A DNA stretch of 64,000 bases from Enterobacter vonholyi (GTDB taxonomy: Bacteria; Pseudomonadota; Gammaproteobacteria; Enterobacterales; Enterobacteriaceae), in assembly GCF_008364555.1 (NCBI RefSeq), contig NZ_VTUC01000006.1:124001-188000 (forward strand), read 5' to 3'. A program made the translations under genes and the position numbers. The notes below the pieces were generated by a model that saw only the letters and a list, made by a program, of their open reading frames with translations, ran no database searches and was not told where the DNA came from. Positions 61,900 through 64,000 of the stretch are shown one piece after another. Each line of letters starts with the position of its first letter. Within the stretch, counting starts at the first letter, position 1.

Positions 61900-63561
61900 T
61901 CAGAAGGTTTCCCAGTTGCTGTCGGTGGAGGCGTTTGCGGTTGCCGGGCGCAACAGCTGAGGCGTTTTCACGCTGGCCGGGCGTGGGGCTACCGCTTTTT
62001 CTTTTCCGTTCAGACGAAACGCGGCCACCGCCTGGCGCAGCTGCTCGGACTGATCTTCCAGCGCCGCCGCCGCCGTGGCGGATTCCTGCACCAGCGCGGC
62101 GTTTTGCTGCGTCACGCTGTCCATCTGCGAAACGGCCAGGCTCACCTGCTCAATGCCGCGGCTCTGCTCGTCAGAGGCAGAGGAAATCTCGCCCATAATA
62201 TCGGTCACGCGGGTGACGGCGGCGACAATTTCCTTCATGGTGGAGCCCGCCTCGCTGACCTGCTCAGAACCGGTATTCACCCGGCTGACGGAGTTCTCGA
62301 TAAGCCCTTTGATCTCTTTCGCCGCCTGCGCGCTGCGGCTCGCCAGGGTACGGACTTCACCTGCAACGACCGCAAAACCACGGCCCTGTTCCCCGGCGCG
62401 TGCCGCTTCCACCGCGGCGTTTAGCGCCAGAATGTTGGTCTGGAACGCGATGCTGTCGATCACGCCGGTAATATGCGCAATTTGCTGCGAACTGTCGGCG
62501 ATTTCGTTCATGGTGCGAACCACGTTATCCACGACGTGACCGCCGCGCGCGGCCGTTTCAGAGGCATTTTTCGCCAGCAGCGTGGCCTGACGGGCGTTAT
62601 CGGAGTTCTGCTTAACCGTCGCGGTCAGCTCTTCCATGCTGGCAGCGGTCTCTTCGAGCGAGGCGGCCTGCTGTTCGGTGCGAGCGGAAAGATCGTTGCT
62701 CCCTGCGGCAATTTCACCTGCGCCGGTGTAGATGGAATCGGTACTTCCGCGTACGGCGCTGACGGTGGTTACCAGCGACTGCTGCATCTCATGCAGGCCG
62801 GCGGCCAGCTGGCCCATCTCATTGCGACCCGAAATCGCGATATCCTGCGTCAGGTCGCCCCCTGCAATGGCGCGAATATGGTTCATAATGGAGTGGAGTG
62901 GTTTTAACAGCAGGTGCTGTAACCCCTGCCAGATGACCACCAGAACCGCGATCACGGCCAGCAGAATTGCCGCCAGCGTCCACTGCATCTGCGTGAAGCT
63001 GCTCTGGTTCTCTTCGGTTGCCGCCTTCAGCAGGGTATTGTTTTCGGCGCGCCAGCGGTTATAGACCGCTTCCATCTCGTCCTGTGCCTGCTGGGCGTCC
63101 AGATCGCCATAGGCCTGATAGTTGTCGGCGCGCAGATACTCAATTGATAAACGCATGACTTCGTGCATCTGGTTCCAGGATTTCTGCATCTCGTCGGTCA
63201 ATGCCGCCTCCTGGCCCTTAACCTGCGGCAGTTTCTGCCACTCTTTGTTATAGGCTTCGGCTTTTGCCAGCGAGTCGCCTGCGGTGCCCAGCAGTTTATT
63301 GATCGCCGCAAGGGAAGCCGGGTCACGCTGGTTTTTCAGGTAGCGGATCGCCACGCGGGTGACGGTGACGCGCGTTTTCACCAGCGTGTTCACGCTGTCG
63401 CTCAGGCTTTCCTGCTGGGCGTTGAGCACGCCGGAATTCTGGAAGTTATGGCGATCGTTGCTGACGGCAGAGTAGAACAACCCTCCCGTGACAACTTGCA
63501 GCAGACAGAATATGGTGAGGGCAAAGATAATTCCGGTAATCACGTGCAGATTTTTCAGCAT
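61900..63561 (-). CDS. Methyl-accepting chemotaxis receptor (Tsr/Tar type)
   Basis: 553 residues. Transmembrane helix 1 (about 8-30), a four-helix periplasmic ligand domain (about 35-190) with R-VTVTRVAIRYL resembling the amino-acid-binding Arg pair of Tsr/Tar, helix 2 (about 192-212), HAMP, and the long cytoplasmic signalling hairpin. The hairpin tip has the invariant IAFQTNILALNAAVEAARAGE (about 370; cited in part). It ends in the pentapeptide NWETF that tethers the methylation enzymes, so it is a high-abundance receptor. Ligand unknown; no clear orthologue among E. coli Tsr, Tar, Trg or Tap. Confidence 0.93.
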   Translation of the reverse strand: MLKNLHVITGIIFALTIFCLLQVVTGGLFYSAVSNDRHNFQNSGVLNAQQESLSDSVNTLVKTRVTVTRVAIRYLKNQRDPASLAAINKLLGTAGDSLAKAEAYNKEWQKLPQVKGQEAALTDEMQKSWNQMHEVMRLSIEYLRADNYQAYGDLDAQQAQDEMEAVYNRWRAENNTLLKAATEENQSSFTQMQWTLAAILLAVIAVLVVIWQGLQHLLLKPLHSIMNHIRAIAGGDLTQDIAISGRNEMGQLAAGLHEMQQSLVTTVSAVRGSTDSIYTGAGEIAAGSNDLSARTEQQAASLEETAASMEELTATVKQNSDNARQATLLAKNASETAARGGHVVDNVVRTMNEIADSSQQIAHITGVIDSIAFQTNILALNAAVEAARAGEQGRGFAVVAGEVRTLASRSAQAAKEIKGLIENSVSRVNTGSEQVSEAGSTMKEIVAAVTRVTDIMGEISSASDEQSRGIEQVSLAVSQMDSVTQQNAALVQESATAAAALEDQSEQLRQAVAAFRLNGKEKAVAPRPASVKTPQLLRPATANASTDSNWETF

Positions 63562-63601
63562 AGCGGTCGTCCGTTAGAAAGGATGCAGAGGTACACCAAT
63601 A

Positions 63602-63628
63602 CTATCGTCGTATAGAATTTAAACTTTA
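63602..63628 (-). promoter_or_regulatory. Sigma-28 (FliA) promoter of the chemoreceptor
   Basis: Minus strand shows TAAAGTTT, 11 bases, then GACGATAG, close to the consensus TAAAGTTT-N11-GCCGATAA. It lies about 40 bases before the receptor start, so the receptor is in the flagellar late-gene regulon. Confidence 0.85.
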
Positions 63629-63705
63629 ATTTAACTCGCGCTTAACTAAGGGCTCCGGTGAGGAACCTGTTGTAAATCCGGATCATTTTTATGAGGAAGG
63701 TTAAC

Positions 63706-64000
63706 ATGATCAGCATTGATAAAAGCGGGACATACGCGCTCGGGACGCGGACGGTTAATCGGCTGGGCTACGGTGCGATGCAGCTCGCCGGGCCGGGCGT
63801 CTTTGGCCCACCGAAGGATAAGCAGGCCGCGCTGGACGTGCTGCGCGAAGCGGTGGCGGCGGGGGTGAACCATATTGATACCAGTGATTTTTATGGTCCT
63901 CATATCACCAACCAGCTGATCCGCGAGGCGCTTCATCCTTACCGGGACGATCTGACGATCGTCACCAAGATTGGCGCCCGTCGCAACGACAAAGGCGCCT
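63706..64000 (+). CDS. pdxI: PdxI (YdbC), pyridoxal 4-reductase, 3' end outside window
   Basis: 98 codons are present of about 285 expected. An aldo/keto reductase that reduces pyridoxal to pyridoxine with NADPH in B6 salvage. It begins MISIDKSGTYALGTRTVNRL and continues GYGAMQLAGPGVFGPPKDK, the diagnostic start of YdbC. The AKR Asp and Tyr are in NHIDTSDFYGPH (about 60) and the Lys in VTKIGARR. AGGAAGG lies five bases before the chosen ATG at 63706; an in-frame ATG at 63691 contains that site. Confidence 0.92.
   Translation, partial: MISIDKSGTYALGTRTVNRLGYGAMQLAGPGVFGPPKDKQAALDVLREAVAAGVNHIDTSDFYGPHITNQLIREALHPYRDDLTIVTKIGARRNDKGA

Overview
The window is a 64 kb piece of an enterobacterial chromosome, most likely Enterobacter or a close relative such as Lelliottia. 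Nearly every gene has a recognisable E. coli or Salmonella counterpart in familiar blocks, but the blocks are joined in a non-E. coli order (for example pntB next to uspE), and the coding DNA is GC-rich. A tus gene with its Ter site shows that the window lies in the replication terminus region. No rRNA, tRNA, CRISPR array or intact insertion sequence was seen.

Layout. 1-5.8 kb: a 3'-truncated eptA-like lipid A phosphoethanolamine transferase, then ydhL, ydhF, sodC and the ydhIJK efflux operon. 5.8-8.7 kb: slyA with a perfect self-operator, an inserted GGDEF diguanylate cyclase, and slyB with a PhoP-type promoter. 8.7-16.2 kb: anmK, mliC, pdxH, tyrS, pdxY, gstA and dtpA. 16.2-22.4 kb: nth and the six-gene rsxABCDGE electron-transfer operon that resets SoxR. 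22.4-30.1 kb: ydgK, cnu, tiny blr, ydgJ, add, malY, malX and malI. 30.1-32.9 kb: an accessory LysR / periplasmic metallo-hydrolase / alpha-beta hydrolase cassette where E. coli has the uid genes. 32.9-42.8 kb: ydgA, manA, fumA, fumC, tus and Ter, then rstB and rstA separated by an unusual 573-bp insert. 42.8-50.6 kb: folM, ydgI, ydgH, pntAB and uspE.

50.6-54.1 kb is the clearest foreign region. A decayed 3.4-kb element separates uspE from fnr. It holds the C-terminal remnant of a phage-type tyrosine integrase, several small AT-rich ORFs and a SRAP (YedK) gene broken by a stop codon and a frameshift. It is bracketed by a 15/16-bp direct repeat that looks like attL/attR.

54.1-64 kb: fnr, ogt, abgTBA with divergent abgR (p-aminobenzoyl-glutamate use), a homologue of the small RNA McaS in the abgR-smrA gap, smrA, a Tsr/Tar-type chemoreceptor with a flagellar sigma-28 promoter, and the start of pdxI.

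Themes: redox and stress response (sodC, slyA, rsx, nth, fumC, uspE, fnr, ogt), envelope and PhoP/PmrA physiology (eptA-like gene, slyB, rstAB), and vitamin B6 metabolism (pdxH, pdxY, pdxI). I found no convincing wholly new multigene system. The best candidates for new biology are the uspE-fnr element, the rstA-rstB insert and the LysR/hydrolase cassette. All identities come from recalled family sequences and visible motifs; no database search was run.
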